Below, piece by piece: positions 8,112 through 17,314 of a stretch of 64,000 nucleotides of DNA. The stretch covers positions 1,827,501 to 1,891,500 of the forward strand of contig NZ_CP023317.1 of the NCBI RefSeq assembly GCF_009497655.1. The letters are read 5' to 3'. Made by a program: the position numbers and the translations under genes. The notes beneath the pieces were generated by a model, which worked only from the letters and a program-made list of their open reading frames with translations, was not told where the DNA came from and made no database searches. This DNA comes from Priestia megaterium (GTDB lineage: Bacteria > Bacillota > Bacilli > Bacillales > Bacillaceae_H). Every line of letters starts with the position of its first letter. Positions within the stretch are counted from its first letter, which is position 1.

Positions 8112-8400
8112 AACAGTAACCTGGCGATATGGCATCTAGTGACGAGAACTTTGGATGTTGTCCAGGTTTTCACCTCATCTTTCATCGTTTAATTTACATC
8201 CAACTTTACGGTAAAACTTCTATAAAATCCGTTTTACTTTAACCAACCTCCTTTAAAAGTTTTGGTGTTCTTTAAAATGAAGACGATTCCTTCAGCATTA
8301 TATCATATTTACATAAAAGCTTTCTTGTTAATTATTCAATGTGATTTTCAACCCACACGCTTATTATGCACCTTAAATTCAGTTTACATAATTGATTCCT
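8112..8400 (-). promoter_or_regulatory. Promoter and about 180-nt leader of the ArsB/NhaD-type gene
   Basis: On the minus strand a TATAAT -10 lies at 8297-8302, giving a leader of about 180 nt. The leader holds a perfect SD-like AAAGGAGG at 8247-8254 with no usable start codon at proper spacing. That could be a lost leader peptide or part of an RNA structure. I recognise no known riboswitch class. Confidence 0.35.
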
Positions 8401-8416
8401 CTAAGATTGGACAAAG

Positions 8417-8452
8417 TTAGACAAAGTTGGAACAGTGTCCAATTTTGTCTAA
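8417..8452 (+). promoter_or_regulatory. Upstream activating dyad for AcoR
   Basis: TTAGACAAAGTTGGA (8417-8431) and TCCAATTTTGTCTAA (8438-8452) form a 15-bp inverted repeat with one mismatch and a 6-bp spacer. A partly overlapping extra half (TTGGACAAAG at 8407) precedes it. The dyad is about 95 bp upstream of the predicted sigma-54 start, the usual distance for an enhancer-binding protein. AcoR binding is inferred from position. Confidence 0.7.
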
Positions 8453-8504
8453 TTTCAAAAGGCGAAATAAAACAATAGATTGCTAGTATAAAGCGATTTT
8501 AATG

Positions 8505-8521
8505 TTGGCACGGTACTTGCA
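8505..8521 (+). promoter_or_regulatory. Sigma-54 (-24/-12) promoter of acoABCL
   Basis: TTGGCACGGTACTTGCA matches the sigma-54 consensus (TGGCAC-N5-TTGCW) at every key base; GG is at 8507-8508 and GC at 8519-8520. Transcription should start near 8532, in front of acoA. Confidence 0.93.
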
Positions 8522-8568
8522 ACAGTAGTTAAGTGAAGTTTGATAATCAAATGAGGAGGCTTACCATA

Positions 8569-9561
8569 ATGAAAACTGCTCAAAATAAAACAGAAAAGCT
8601 TACGAGAGAAAAAGCCAGCTGGATGTATCAGAAAATGGTAGAAATTCGAAAGTTTGAAGATGAAGTACATCAAATTTTCGCAAAAGGTGTACTGCCTGGT
8701 TTTGTTCATCTGTATGCAGGTGAAGAAGCGGTAGCGGTTGGAATGTGCGCTCATCTTAATGACAGTGACAGTATTACGAGCACTCATCGGGGACACGGTC
8801 ATTGTATTGCTAAAGGCGGCGATTTAGATGGCATGATGGCTGAACTATTTGGGAAGGTAACCGGGTTAGGCAAAGGAAAAGGTGGATCTATGCATATCGC
8901 GGATTTAGATAAAGGAATTTTAGGAGCAAATGGAATTGTAGGAGGAGGATTTCCGCTTGCATGCGGTTCTGCTTTAACTGCTAAGTATAAAAAAACAAAA
9001 GATGTAAGCGTTTGCTTTTTTGGAGACGGAGCGGGCAATGAAGGAACTTTTCATGAAGGAATTAACTTAGCAGCGATTTGGAAACTACCTGTTGTTTTTG
9101 TTGCTGAGAATAATGGCTACGGAGAGGCAACTCCATTTTCTTATGCTTCAAGCTGCAGCACGATTGCAGACCGTGCCGCATCTTACAACATTCCTGGGGT
9201 ACGAGTGGATGGAAAAGACGTGATGGCTGTTTATGAAGCAGCTGCAGAAGCGATTCAACGAGCGCGCAGAGGGGAAGGCCCAACGTTAATTGAATGTGTA
9301 ACGTATCGAAATTACGGGCATTTCGAAGGCGACGCACAAACGTATAAATCAGGAAGTGAAAAGAAAGAACATCTTCAGGAAAAAGATGCGATCGCTCTTT
9401 TTGAAAATTACTTGCTTTCAGAACAAGTAGTAACTGAAAAAGAGCTTAGAGATATTGATGGTGATGTAGAAAAAGCAGTAAAACGCGCAGTTGAGCTAGC
9501 AGAAACAAGCGATTATCCTGATGCTTCCGAACTATTAACAGATGTTTATGTATCCTACTAA
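8569..9561 (+). CDS. acoA: Acetoin dehydrogenase E1 component, alpha subunit
   Basis: A 330-aa TPP-dependent E1-alpha protein. The thiamine diphosphate motif begins FFGDGAGNEG and ends AENNGYG near residues 155-190, and the family loop STHRGHGHCIAKG is present. With AcoB it cleaves acetoin oxidatively and passes the acetyl group to the lipoyl arm of AcoC. ATG at 8569 is chosen over an upstream in-frame start because AGGAGG sits nine bases before it. It is first in acoABCL, directly behind the sigma-54 promoter. Confidence 0.96.
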   Translation: MKTAQNKTEKLTREKASWMYQKMVEIRKFEDEVHQIFAKGVLPGFVHLYAGEEAVAVGMCAHLNDSDSITSTHRGHGHCIAKGGDLDGMMAELFGKVTGLGKGKGGSMHIADLDKGILGANGIVGGGFPLACGSALTAKYKKTKDVSVCFFGDGAGNEGTFHEGINLAAIWKLPVVFVAENNGYGEATPFSYASSCSTIADRAASYNIPGVRVDGKDVMAVYEAAAEAIQRARRGEGPTLIECVTYRNYGHFEGDAQTYKSGSEKKEHLQEKDAIALFENYLLSEQVVTEKELRDIDGDVEKAVKRAVELAETSDYPDASELLTDVYVSY

Positions 9562-9579
9562 TTAAAGGGGGAAAAGAAG

Positions 9580-10614
9580 ATGACTAGAAAATTAAGTATG
9601 TCTGAAGCTATCAATGAAGCAATGAAACTAGCGATGCGAAAAGATGAGAATGTGATTCTGCTGGGAGAAGATGTAGCTGGTGGAGCGGAAATTGACCACC
9701 TGCAAGATGATGAGGCTTGGGGCGGGGTCCTTGGAGTGACAAAGGGGCTTGTACAAGAATTTGGACGTGAACGAATTCTTGATACGCCTATTTCAGAAGC
9801 AGCTTATATAGGAGCTGCAATGGGAGCGGCAGCGACAGGGTTAAGACCGGTTGCAGAATTAATGTTTAATGACTTTATTGGCTGTTGTTTAGATCAAGTG
9901 CTGAATCAAGGCGCAAAATTTAGATATATGTTTGGAGGAAAAGCTGAAGTGCCCGTGACGATTCGAACGACTCATGGAGCAGGGTTTAGGGCTGCAGCTC
10001 AGCATTCTCAGAGCTTGTATGCTTTGTTCACTAGCATTCCTGGCATTAAAGTAGTGGTGCCTTCTACCCCTTACGATGCCAAAGGATTATTGTTAGCAGC
10101 AATTGAAGACAATGATCCGGTTATCTTTTTTGAAGACAAAACATTGTACAACATGAAAGGAGAGGTTCCTGAAGGCTACTATACGATTCCGTTAGGAAAA
10201 GCGGATGTAAAACGCGAAGGAACGGATTTAACCATTGTAGCGATTGGAAAACAAGTAAATACTGCGCTTACGGCAGCTGAGCAATTATCTCACAAAGGAA
10301 TTGACGTAGAAGTAGTCGATCCGCGAAGTTTATCACCTTTTGACGAAGAGACCATTCTTTCATCTGTAGAAAAAACAAATCGCTTAATTGTCATTGACGA
10401 AGCCAATCCAAGATGCAGCATAGCAACAGATATTGCTGCGCTAGTTGCCGATAAAGGATTTGACATGCTTGATGCACCTATTAAACGAATTACAGCACCA
10501 CATACACCTGTACCATTTTCACCTCCATTAGAAGATATTTATCTGCCAACACCGCAAAAAGTAATTGAAGTTGTATCGGAGTTGCTAGGAGATAAATCGC
10601 TTCTAAGCGTGTAA
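9580..10614 (+). CDS. acoB: Acetoin dehydrogenase E1 component, beta subunit
   Basis: A 344-aa transketolase-type beta subunit that pairs with AcoA. It starts with LSMSEAINEAMKLAM and shows ILLGEDVAGG, the TPP-side EAAYIGAAMGAA segment, HSQSLYALF and the C-terminal transketolase domain beginning near VEVVDPRSLSPFD. The length is normal. The spacing of 18 bp after acoA and a strong GGGGGAAAAG SD indicate co-transcription. Confidence 0.96.
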   Translation: MTRKLSMSEAINEAMKLAMRKDENVILLGEDVAGGAEIDHLQDDEAWGGVLGVTKGLVQEFGRERILDTPISEAAYIGAAMGAAATGLRPVAELMFNDFIGCCLDQVLNQGAKFRYMFGGKAEVPVTIRTTHGAGFRAAAQHSQSLYALFTSIPGIKVVVPSTPYDAKGLLLAAIEDNDPVIFFEDKTLYNMKGEVPEGYYTIPLGKADVKREGTDLTIVAIGKQVNTALTAAEQLSHKGIDVEVVDPRSLSPFDEETILSSVEKTNRLIVIDEANPRCSIATDIAALVADKGFDMLDAPIKRITAPHTPVPFSPPLEDIYLPTPQKVIEVVSELLGDKSLLSV

Positions 10615-10639
10615 TTAAAGAGAAAGGAGGAGGAAGCAA

Positions 10640-11869
10640 ATGGCTGCAGAGGTTGTAATGCCAAAACTAGGTATGGCAATGAAAGAAGGAACCGTTTCGA
10701 CATGGAATAAAAAAGTTGGAGACTCCGTTTCAAAAGGAGATATGATTGCAAGCATTAATTCTGAAAAAATAGAAATGGAAATTGAAGCTCCGCAGGACGG
10801 TGTGATTCTTGATATCCTTGTACAAGAAGATGTAGGTGTGCCTCCTGGAACGATTATCTGTTATGTTGGAAATCCAAACGAGCAGCTTACTGAGCAGAAC
10901 CGTTCAGCAAATGAGCTTCAGGCTCCCAAAAACGAGGTAGCGGCTACTATTTCTTTAGAAGAGCCACCAGCAAACGCAGCTTCGTCAAAGAAGAGCAAAG
11001 AAACTGTGCGCATTTCACCAATTGCACGGAAAATAGCCGAATCTGAAAACATTGATATTGAGACGATTAAAGGCACGGGACCTAAAGGAAGAATCACAAA
11101 AGCGGATGTAGAGAAAGTGCTGGCGGAAAGAGCTGCAGAAGCGAGTCACCCACCGGCAGAAAGAGATAACCCCGCTATAAACAAAGAAACGCTTCCAGTA
11201 GCGGGCATGAGGAAAGTCATTGCAAGTCGAATGCATAATAGCTTATTAAACAGTGCTCAATTAACGATTAATATGAGAGCCGACGTGACGGACTTGCTGT
11301 CTCTTCAACAAGAAATTAAAGAAGTGACCCAGCAACGCCATAAGGTGAAAATCTCTCTAACCGATTTTATTGCTCGTGCTTGTGTTCTTTCACTTCAAGA
11401 ACACAAGCAAATGAACAGTGCCTATATCGATAACGAAATTCATCTCTATAACCATGTTCATCTTGGAATGGCCGTGGCTTTAGAAAATGGATTAGTTGTT
11501 CCTGTTATGCAGCATGCTGAAAAGATGTCGTTAGTTGAATTAGCTGCAGAGATTAAAACACGAGCAGGGGATGCTCGGCAAGGTCAGCTGAGCACTGATA
11601 GAATGCAAGGTTCTACATTCACTATTACTAATCTGGGTACTTACGGAGTAGAGTATTTTACACCTGTATTAAATCCGCCTGAAACAGGAATTCTTGGTGT
11701 TGGAGCTACTGAAGATGTACCAATGTATCAAGGAGACGAATTACAAAGAAGAAGCTTGCTGCCTTTAAGCCTGACGTTTGATCATCGGGTACTGGACGGG
11801 GCACCTGCAGCTAATTTCCTTGGAACTATTAAACAATACTTAGAGCAACCTATTTTACTACTCTTATAG
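10640..11869 (+). CDS. acoC: Acetoin dehydrogenase E2: dihydrolipoamide acetyltransferase
   Basis: A 409-aa E2 subunit. The N-terminal lipoyl domain (residues 1-77) carries the lipoylated K43 in INSEKIEMEIEA. A flexible Ala/Glu-rich linker follows, then the E1/E3-binding domain (about 125-165, RISPIARKIAESENIDI). The C-terminal acyltransferase domain has the catalytic HRVLDG motif. It takes the acetyl group from AcoAB and gives acetyl-CoA. GAAAGGAGGAGG precedes the start, 25 bp after acoB. Confidence 0.96.
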   Translation: MAAEVVMPKLGMAMKEGTVSTWNKKVGDSVSKGDMIASINSEKIEMEIEAPQDGVILDILVQEDVGVPPGTIICYVGNPNEQLTEQNRSANELQAPKNEVAATISLEEPPANAASSKKSKETVRISPIARKIAESENIDIETIKGTGPKGRITKADVEKVLAERAAEASHPPAERDNPAINKETLPVAGMRKVIASRMHNSLLNSAQLTINMRADVTDLLSLQQEIKEVTQQRHKVKISLTDFIARACVLSLQEHKQMNSAYIDNEIHLYNHVHLGMAVALENGLVVPVMQHAEKMSLVELAAEIKTRAGDARQGQLSTDRMQGSTFTITNLGTYGVEYFTPVLNPPETGILGVGATEDVPMYQGDELQRRSLLPLSLTFDHRVLDGAPAANFLGTIKQYLEQPILLLL

Positions 11870-11885
11870 AAAGGTGGTGCATTCC

Positions 11886-13265
11886 GTGAAACCTTTAGTT
11901 GTCATTGGCGGCGGTCCTGCAGGATATGTGGCGGCAATCACTGCCGCCCGGCAAGGAAAACAAGTTACGTTAATCGAACAAAAAGATTTAGGTGGAACAT
12001 GTTTAAATGAGGGCTGTATGCCAACAAAGTCATTATTAGCAAGCGCGGAAGCCTACGAGAAAATCAAGCAAGCTGAGCAATTCGGCATCACTCTTCCTTT
12101 AGAACAAGTGAAAATTAACTGGGATGGCGTTCAGCATCATAAAACAGCTATTGTTAAAAAACTAGTGCAGGGAATTGGCTATTTGATGAGAAAGAACAGT
12201 ATTAAAGTCATGAAAGGAGAAGCTTCCTTTTTGACAAATCATCGTCTAGCCGTGCGAAATGAAAATCAAGTAGAAGAGGTAGAGGCTGAACAGTTTATTA
12301 TTGCTGCGGGTTCAGAACCTGCTAGCCTGCCATTTGCTCCGTTTGATGGAAAGTGGATCATTCACAGTGGACAAGCAATGTCGCTGCCTGCTATCCCTTC
12401 ATCTCTTTTAATAGTAGGAGGAGGGGTAATTGGGTGTGAATTTGCAAGCATTTACAGTCAAATGGGTGCAAAAGTAACGATTGTGGAAGCAGCAGACCAG
12501 CTGCTTCCTGGTGAAGATGCCGATATCGCATTTACGTTACAGGAAGAGTTAGAGAAAAAAGGCGTAGCGATTTATACATCCGCTTTGCTAACAGAAATGC
12601 AGCCTGAAAACAAAAAAGCTCTATTTAAACATAAAGAAGAGCTGCATGAACTGCAAGCTGAGTATGCATTAATTTCAATTGGAAGAAAACCTAGAGTGCT
12701 AGGTTTGGGTTTGGAACAGGTTGGCGTACATTTTTCAAAACAAGGAATTGATGTTAATGAGCATATGCAAACGAATGTACCTAACATCTATGCTTGTGGA
12801 GATGTAGTTGGCGGAATTCAGCTTGCTCATGTCGCCTTTCATGAAGGCACAGTTGCTGCTTTGCACGCATGCGGAAAAGATAAGAGCGTAAATTATCGAG
12901 CTGTACCACGCTGCATTTATACTCACCCTGAAATTGCAAGTGTCGGTATGACAGAAAAGCAGGCTCGAAGCGAATACGGCGATATTCGCGTGGGAGAATT
13001 CTCGTTTACGGCAAACGGCAAAGCGATGATTGCAAATAATCCGGTTGGAAAAGTGAAGGTAATCGTAGAACCGCAGTTTAATGAAATTATTGGACTTTCC
13101 ATTGTAGGTGCACATGCTACAGAATTAATTGGACAAGGAACCATCATGCTGCACGGGGAGTTGACCACGGATGTAATGGAAGACTTTATCGCTGCTCATC
13201 CTACATTATCCGAAGCGATTCATGAAGCTCTTTTGCAGTCAACGGGTCAGGCCGTTCACTCATGA
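11886..13265 (+). CDS. acoL: Acetoin dehydrogenase E3: dihydrolipoamide dehydrogenase
   Basis: A 459-aa flavoprotein that reoxidises the lipoyl arm of AcoC with NAD+. It has the FAD motif VVIGGGPAGYVAA, the redox-active disulfide in GGTCLNEGCMPTKS, the NAD motif IVGGGVIGCEFAS, and the C-terminal His-Glu pair in AAHPTLSEAIHE. The GTG at 11886 is favoured because GAAAGGTGG lies about nine bases upstream; two in-frame GTGs at 11874 and 11877 overlap that SD. It ends the aco operon. Confidence 0.94.
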   Translation: MKPLVVIGGGPAGYVAAITAARQGKQVTLIEQKDLGGTCLNEGCMPTKSLLASAEAYEKIKQAEQFGITLPLEQVKINWDGVQHHKTAIVKKLVQGIGYLMRKNSIKVMKGEASFLTNHRLAVRNENQVEEVEAEQFIIAAGSEPASLPFAPFDGKWIIHSGQAMSLPAIPSSLLIVGGGVIGCEFASIYSQMGAKVTIVEAADQLLPGEDADIAFTLQEELEKKGVAIYTSALLTEMQPENKKALFKHKEELHELQAEYALISIGRKPRVLGLGLEQVGVHFSKQGIDVNEHMQTNVPNIYACGDVVGGIQLAHVAFHEGTVAALHACGKDKSVNYRAVPRCIYTHPEIASVGMTEKQARSEYGDIRVGEFSFTANGKAMIANNPVGKVKVIVEPQFNEIIGLSIVGAHATELIGQGTIMLHGELTTDVMEDFIAAHPTLSEAIHEALLQSTGQAVHS

Positions 13266-13330
13266 TTATACAAGTGCTCAAGTTATTAAGCTCTTTAAGA
13301 ATGAAAAGTAAAAATGAATGATTCAAAAAG

Positions 13331-13400
13331 GTAAACTAGAGGATGAAGGAATCATGAAAGAGGGAGAGGGATTTTCCTGCATCCTCGTCTAGTTTTTCTA
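13331..13400 (+). terminator. Terminator of the acoABCL operon
   Basis: AAACTAGAGGATG (13333-13345) pairs imperfectly with CATCCTCGTCTAGTTT (13380-13395) around a purine-rich loop, and a short T run follows. It separates the sigma-54 operon from acoR. Confidence 0.7.
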
Positions 13401-13442
13401 TTAATTTTTACATAATGTAAGTTTAAGAATCTATCTTTGATA

Positions 13443-13458
13443 ATGATAACGTTTTCTT
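13443..13458 (+). promoter_or_regulatory. Possible cre (CcpA) site upstream of acoR
   Basis: ATGATAACGTTTTCTT resembles a catabolite-responsive element with two mismatches and lies about 80 bp ahead of acoR. In B. subtilis CcpA represses acoR, which makes this site believable but not proven. Confidence 0.4.
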
Positions 13459-13529
13459 TGTGATTTATAATAATAGTAACAAGCCTTGATTTACTATATT
13501 CAATTAAGTTTATAGGGGAGAGGTAAGAA

Positions 13530-15410
13530 ATGGAATCCACACTTTCTTTAAACACATGGAAACGTTTTGTGAACGAAGGGGCACTTGAATCCCCAAGGTT
13601 AAACGACATTATTGTGAAATCATGGCATCGTTGTAAAAGCGCAGATGTTAATCCTTACCTAGATAAAGGCAGATCGATTTTAAAAAACGAAGATTTTCAT
13701 TCTCGAAAACAAATGAATTCTTTATTTCTTGAAACGGCGTTGCCGCACTTAGAAAGAATAAGACAATCAGCGGCGGATTTAGGAATGGTTGCTCTATTAA
13801 TTGACCCAGAAGGCTATATTTTATCTATTACAGGAAATAGACTTACACTGAATGAAGCAAGAAAAATTAATTTTGTGGAAGGTGCTTGTTGGACAGAAAA
13901 AGAAGTAGGCACAAATGCAATCGGTACGGCTCTGCAAACGGAAGAGCCCATTATGATAACGGGTACAGAACATTATTCGATTGCTTCGCATCAATGGAGC
14001 TGTTCGGCAGCACCTGTTCGAAATGACGACGGAAATTTAATTGGGATTATTAATATTTCCTGTCCTGTAAACAGAGCTCATCCTTATATGCTTGGAATGG
14101 TTACATCCATCGCGTATACAATCGAACGGGAATTAAGCATTCGAATGCACAAAGACGAAATTGAGTTGGTTCATGCTTCTATGAATTTCATTGATAGCAA
14201 ACAGCTCTTGCTGCTTTGCAATTACAAAGAAGTGATTGTAGGAGCAAGTAAAACCGTTCGGGAATGTATACCAAAATGGTCAGGCTTGCAGTTGAATACG
14301 ATTGTAAAACAGGGATTTCGTATAGTAATGGAAGTGCCTGTCATTTCAAAAAGACACGGTCATTCTATTGGAAAGATTGTTTACTTATCAGAAGAAACGA
14401 CTCATAACCAAACAACTAAACAGATCTCTGCTCAATCATTTTGTTTTAAAGGAGAAGCAGGCATAAGCCGATCCTTTCAGCGAACATTAGAAGAAATAAA
14501 GCAGGCGGCTCCTACGGATACAACAGTCTATATTTTAGGGGAAACAGGTACTGGAAAAGAAGTAGTGGCGAGAACGATTCATGAAAACAGCTCGCGTAAA
14601 AACGGGCCTTTTATTGCTCTTAATTGTGGTGCCATTCCGAAGGAACTTATGGAAAGTGAATTATTTGGCTATGCAGAAGGAGCCTTTACAGGAGCACGGC
14701 GTCAAGGATACCAAGGAAAGTTTGAGCAGGCTAATCACGGTACGATTTTTCTTGATGAAATAGGTGAGCTTCCTCATTCTATGCAGATTTCTTTACTAAG
14801 AGTATTGCAAGAGCGCAAGGTCACGCCTGTGGGAAGCAATCAGGAAATTCCGGTAGACATCCGGATTATTACCGCTACTCATCGAGATCTTCGTCAGCTT
14901 GTCAGTGAAGGGAAGTTTCGAGAAGATTTATATTACCGGCTTCACGTGTATCCCGTGTATGTTCCGCCTTTACGGGAAAGAAAAGAAGATATTCCACATC
15001 TTATGCGGTACTTTTGTCAAACGAATGATTGGAATATGAATTTCCCCAAGGAACTAGTAGATAAATTGATAGATTACCAGTGGCCGGGAAACATTCGAGA
15101 ATTATTTAATGTACTTGAGCGCTTGAAGATTTCGCTAAACACGGACTCAGAAAAAGAGACAATATTGAGTTATTTGAGTTCTTTAAACCTTGTTGGTGGT
15201 CAGAGGAACATCTCTCACTCTGATACTTCACAAGAAATAGAAGAAAACGATTTTACGTCCCTATCCGCACTCACATTTCGTGAAAAAGTTCAAAAAGACT
15301 TGATGATGGATGCTTTACGTAAAACCCAGGGAAATGTGTCGCTTGCTGCTAAGCTGTTAGATATACCAAGAAGTACATTTTATAACAGACTAAAAAAATT
15401 CAATTTATAA
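13530..15410 (+). CDS. acoR: Sigma-54-dependent activator of the acetoin operon
   Basis: A 626-aa enhancer-binding protein. The N-terminal part (to about 200) contains a GAF-type sensor domain with the signature VGTNAIGTAL. The AAA+ domain has Walker A GETGTGKE at 337-344, the sigma-54-contacting GAFTGA at 384-389 and Walker B TIFLDE at 405-410. A Fis-type helix-turn-helix ends the protein (VSLAAKLLDIPRSTFYNRLK). It senses acetoin and drives acoABCL through the dyad at 8417-8452. It is transcribed separately, behind a possible cre site, with AGGGGAGAGG as SD. Length is as expected. Confidence 0.96.
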   Translation: MESTLSLNTWKRFVNEGALESPRLNDIIVKSWHRCKSADVNPYLDKGRSILKNEDFHSRKQMNSLFLETALPHLERIRQSAADLGMVALLIDPEGYILSITGNRLTLNEARKINFVEGACWTEKEVGTNAIGTALQTEEPIMITGTEHYSIASHQWSCSAAPVRNDDGNLIGIINISCPVNRAHPYMLGMVTSIAYTIERELSIRMHKDEIELVHASMNFIDSKQLLLLCNYKEVIVGASKTVRECIPKWSGLQLNTIVKQGFRIVMEVPVISKRHGHSIGKIVYLSEETTHNQTTKQISAQSFCFKGEAGISRSFQRTLEEIKQAAPTDTTVYILGETGTGKEVVARTIHENSSRKNGPFIALNCGAIPKELMESELFGYAEGAFTGARRQGYQGKFEQANHGTIFLDEIGELPHSMQISLLRVLQERKVTPVGSNQEIPVDIRIITATHRDLRQLVSEGKFREDLYYRLHVYPVYVPPLRERKEDIPHLMRYFCQTNDWNMNFPKELVDKLIDYQWPGNIRELFNVLERLKISLNTDSEKETILSYLSSLNLVGGQRNISHSDTSQEIEENDFTSLSALTFREKVQKDLMMDALRKTQGNVSLAAKLLDIPRSTFYNRLKKFNL

Positions 15411-15452
15411 GCTGAGAGTTTTTAGCTGTTTTAAATTTAGACGAAGTAAAAA

Positions 15453-15742
15453 ATGAACCATTGATCAAGATTTTCGATTAGTGGTTCGTTTTTTTTTTAG
15501 GGTGAACGTACGTTCGATTTGTTTAGACCCTTCTAGCAGTTGATTGGAGGGCAAGACGAAAACTCCTGCGGGAAAAGCGGAACAGTTGAGACTCCACAGG
15601 AGCGTATGCGACGAGAAGGCTCAGCGGCCGCCTGCGGAAAGCGAAGTCTTGCACGGAACCAACTGACCTGTCACGAGCGTTCAGCTCATGTATCCTATTT
15701 GTTCGTCGTTAGATTGAATTGATTTCGTTATATCTCGATCTT
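15453..15742 (+). repeat. Dispersed intergenic repeat, copy B (full length, with GC-rich core)
   Basis: It starts with a terminator hairpin for acoR, GAACCATTGATC (15455-15466) against GATTAGTGGTTC (15476-15487) followed by ten T. It continues with CTTCTAGCAGTTGATTGGAG and a GC-rich core in which CTCCTGCGGG pairs with the ACTCCACAGGAG side. Next come GGCTCAGCGGCCGCCTGCGG and GAAGTCTTGCACGGAA. The tail is TTAGATTGAATTGATTTCGT. The same order of blocks recurs in copy E (44.7-45.0 kb). The 60-codon frame across it is not a gene. Confidence 0.85.
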
Positions 15743-15797
15743 TTTTAAATTTAATGAAGAATGTACGCATATTTTATTATCAGATTATTCTGTACTA

Positions 15798-15826
15798 TAT
15801 ACAGTATATTGTATACAATATATAAT
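15798..15826 (+). promoter_or_regulatory. Promoter with an 18-bp palindromic operator in its spacer
   Basis: TATACA (15798-15803), 17 bp, TATAAT (15821-15826) forms a promoter 42 bp before the PLP-enzyme gene. The spacer and flanks are filled by the perfect 18-bp palindrome TATATTGTATACAATATA (15805-15822), whose centre TTGTATACAA is typical of GntR-family operators. A second dyad CTGTA-CTATA-TACAG lies just upstream (15790-15804). The layout predicts repression by steric block. No GntR regulator gene is visible nearby. Confidence 0.65.
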
Positions 15827-15867
15827 TTAATCAATATCTAATTAACAAAACCAGAGGTGATGAGTGA

Positions 15868-17082
15868 ATGACAGACAAACAGTTTAGAAATGTACAAGAC
15901 GGCACAAAAGCGGTATGGGCAGGAGAAAAAGAATCGCTTGCTTACAATGCCACTCAAGTTCCCGTCGTCTTCAGCGTAGCTTACAATTATGATGATGTAG
16001 ACGAATGGCAAGAAGTTGCGTTAGGAAACAAACCAGGCTATACGTATAATCGCATGAGTAATCCTACGGTTAAAGCTTTTGAAGAAAAAGTAAGGATACT
16101 TGAAGAAGCAGAAGAGTCGGTCGCATTTTCCTCCGGCATGGCGGCTATTAGCAGCACATTATACACGTTTTTAAAACCCGGAGACCGAGTCGTATCGGTA
16201 AAAGATACATATGGGGGAACAAACAAAATCTTCACTGAGTTTCTTCCTAACATTGGAGTGGATGTAACCTTATGTAATACGGGGAATCATGAAGAAATTG
16301 AAGCGGAAGTAAATAAAGGATGTAAAGTGCTGTATTTAGAATCTCCTACAAATCCTACGATGAAAATTATTGATATTGAAAGAATAGCGAAAGCAGGAAA
16401 ATCGGTAGGGGCAGTGGTCATTATTGATAATACGTTTGCGACACCAATTAACCAAAACCCTCTTCAATTAGGAGTAGATCTTGTCATTCACAGCGCCACA
16501 AAATTTTTAAGCGGACACGCCGATGCTTTAGGCGGAGTAGTATGCGGCTCTAAAGAATTAATGCAGCATGTGTATCACTACCGTGAGATCAATGGCGCGA
16601 CCATGGACCCTATGTCAGCGTATCTTATTTTAAGAGGAATGAAGACGTTAAAGCTGCGTATACGTCAACAAGAACGAAGTGCTTTGGAAATTGCTAAATT
16701 TCTTCAAAAGAAAGAAGCTGTTGAAGCCGTCTATTATCCTGGATTGGAAACACACCCTCATCATCATATTGCCAAAAAACAAATGAAAGGCTTTGGCGGA
16801 ATATTAAGCTTTGTGTTAAAAGGAGAAATGGAAGCTATTAAAATTTTGCTGCCAAAGTTAACGTATGCAAATAAAGCCGGTAATTTAGGAGCAGTTGAAA
16901 CGATTTACGGTCCGGCAAGAACGACTAGTCACGTAGAATGTACGCTTGAAGAACGTAAAGCTCTTGGAATATCCGAAGGACTGGTTCGCATATCTGTAGG
17001 AATTGAAGATACGGAAGATTTAATTGCAGACTTAGAACAAGCATTTGCTCACTTAGAATCTGCATCACCTATTAGTAATTAA
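15868..17082 (+). CDS. Cys/Met-metabolism PLP-dependent enzyme (cystathionine gamma-synthase/methionine gamma-lyase family)
   Basis: A 404-aa fold-type I PLP enzyme of trans-sulfuration. The PLP-binding lysine is in HSATKFLSGHAD, with the GYTYNRMSNPTVKAFEEK and FSSGMAAISS segments of the phosphate-binding region, VKDTYGGTNKIF and the aspartate in VIIDNTFATPINQNPL. Members add, remove or eliminate sulfur amino-acid side chains, and sequence alone does not separate synthase from lyase. Being alone, without metA or a cystathionine beta-lyase partner, favours a degradative or salvage role, as inference. AGAGGTGATGAG precedes the ATG. The promoter carries a strong palindrome. Confidence 0.88.
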   Translation: MTDKQFRNVQDGTKAVWAGEKESLAYNATQVPVVFSVAYNYDDVDEWQEVALGNKPGYTYNRMSNPTVKAFEEKVRILEEAEESVAFSSGMAAISSTLYTFLKPGDRVVSVKDTYGGTNKIFTEFLPNIGVDVTLCNTGNHEEIEAEVNKGCKVLYLESPTNPTMKIIDIERIAKAGKSVGAVVIIDNTFATPINQNPLQLGVDLVIHSATKFLSGHADALGGVVCGSKELMQHVYHYREINGATMDPMSAYLILRGMKTLKLRIRQQERSALEIAKFLQKKEAVEAVYYPGLETHPHHHIAKKQMKGFGGILSFVLKGEMEAIKILLPKLTYANKAGNLGAVETIYGPARTTSHVECTLEERKALGISEGLVRISVGIEDTEDLIADLEQAFAHLESASPISN

Positions 17083-17314
17083 AAAGACATGTATTACTTT
17101 TTTAAATAAAAATAAGGTAAGCAACTCTTTTTAGTTGGTAGACGTTTCTTCAAAATTGCAGAGATATTGTGGAATAAAGCTGAGAAATTAAACTGCACGT
17201 GTATTTTTTCGTCTGATTTTGTAGGTATACTGATAAATTAGATGAAATAAAAATGTTTTTACACGCTTTAAAAATAAACTAACTTACAATAGCCTACAAA
17301 TAAGGAATGATAGT

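Noticed and set aside
13352-13609. 85-codon minus-strand frame
   Set aside because: It overlaps the aco terminator, the acoR promoter and the acoR start; no SD.
15540-15722. 60-codon frame
   Set aside because: It is the GC-rich core of repeat copy B read as protein; the same core in copy E gives different frames.
17117-17137. Small GCAACT/AGTTG inverted repeat as a terminator for the PLP-enzyme gene
   Set aside because: The stem is only 5-6 bp and the T run lies in the loop, not after the stem.
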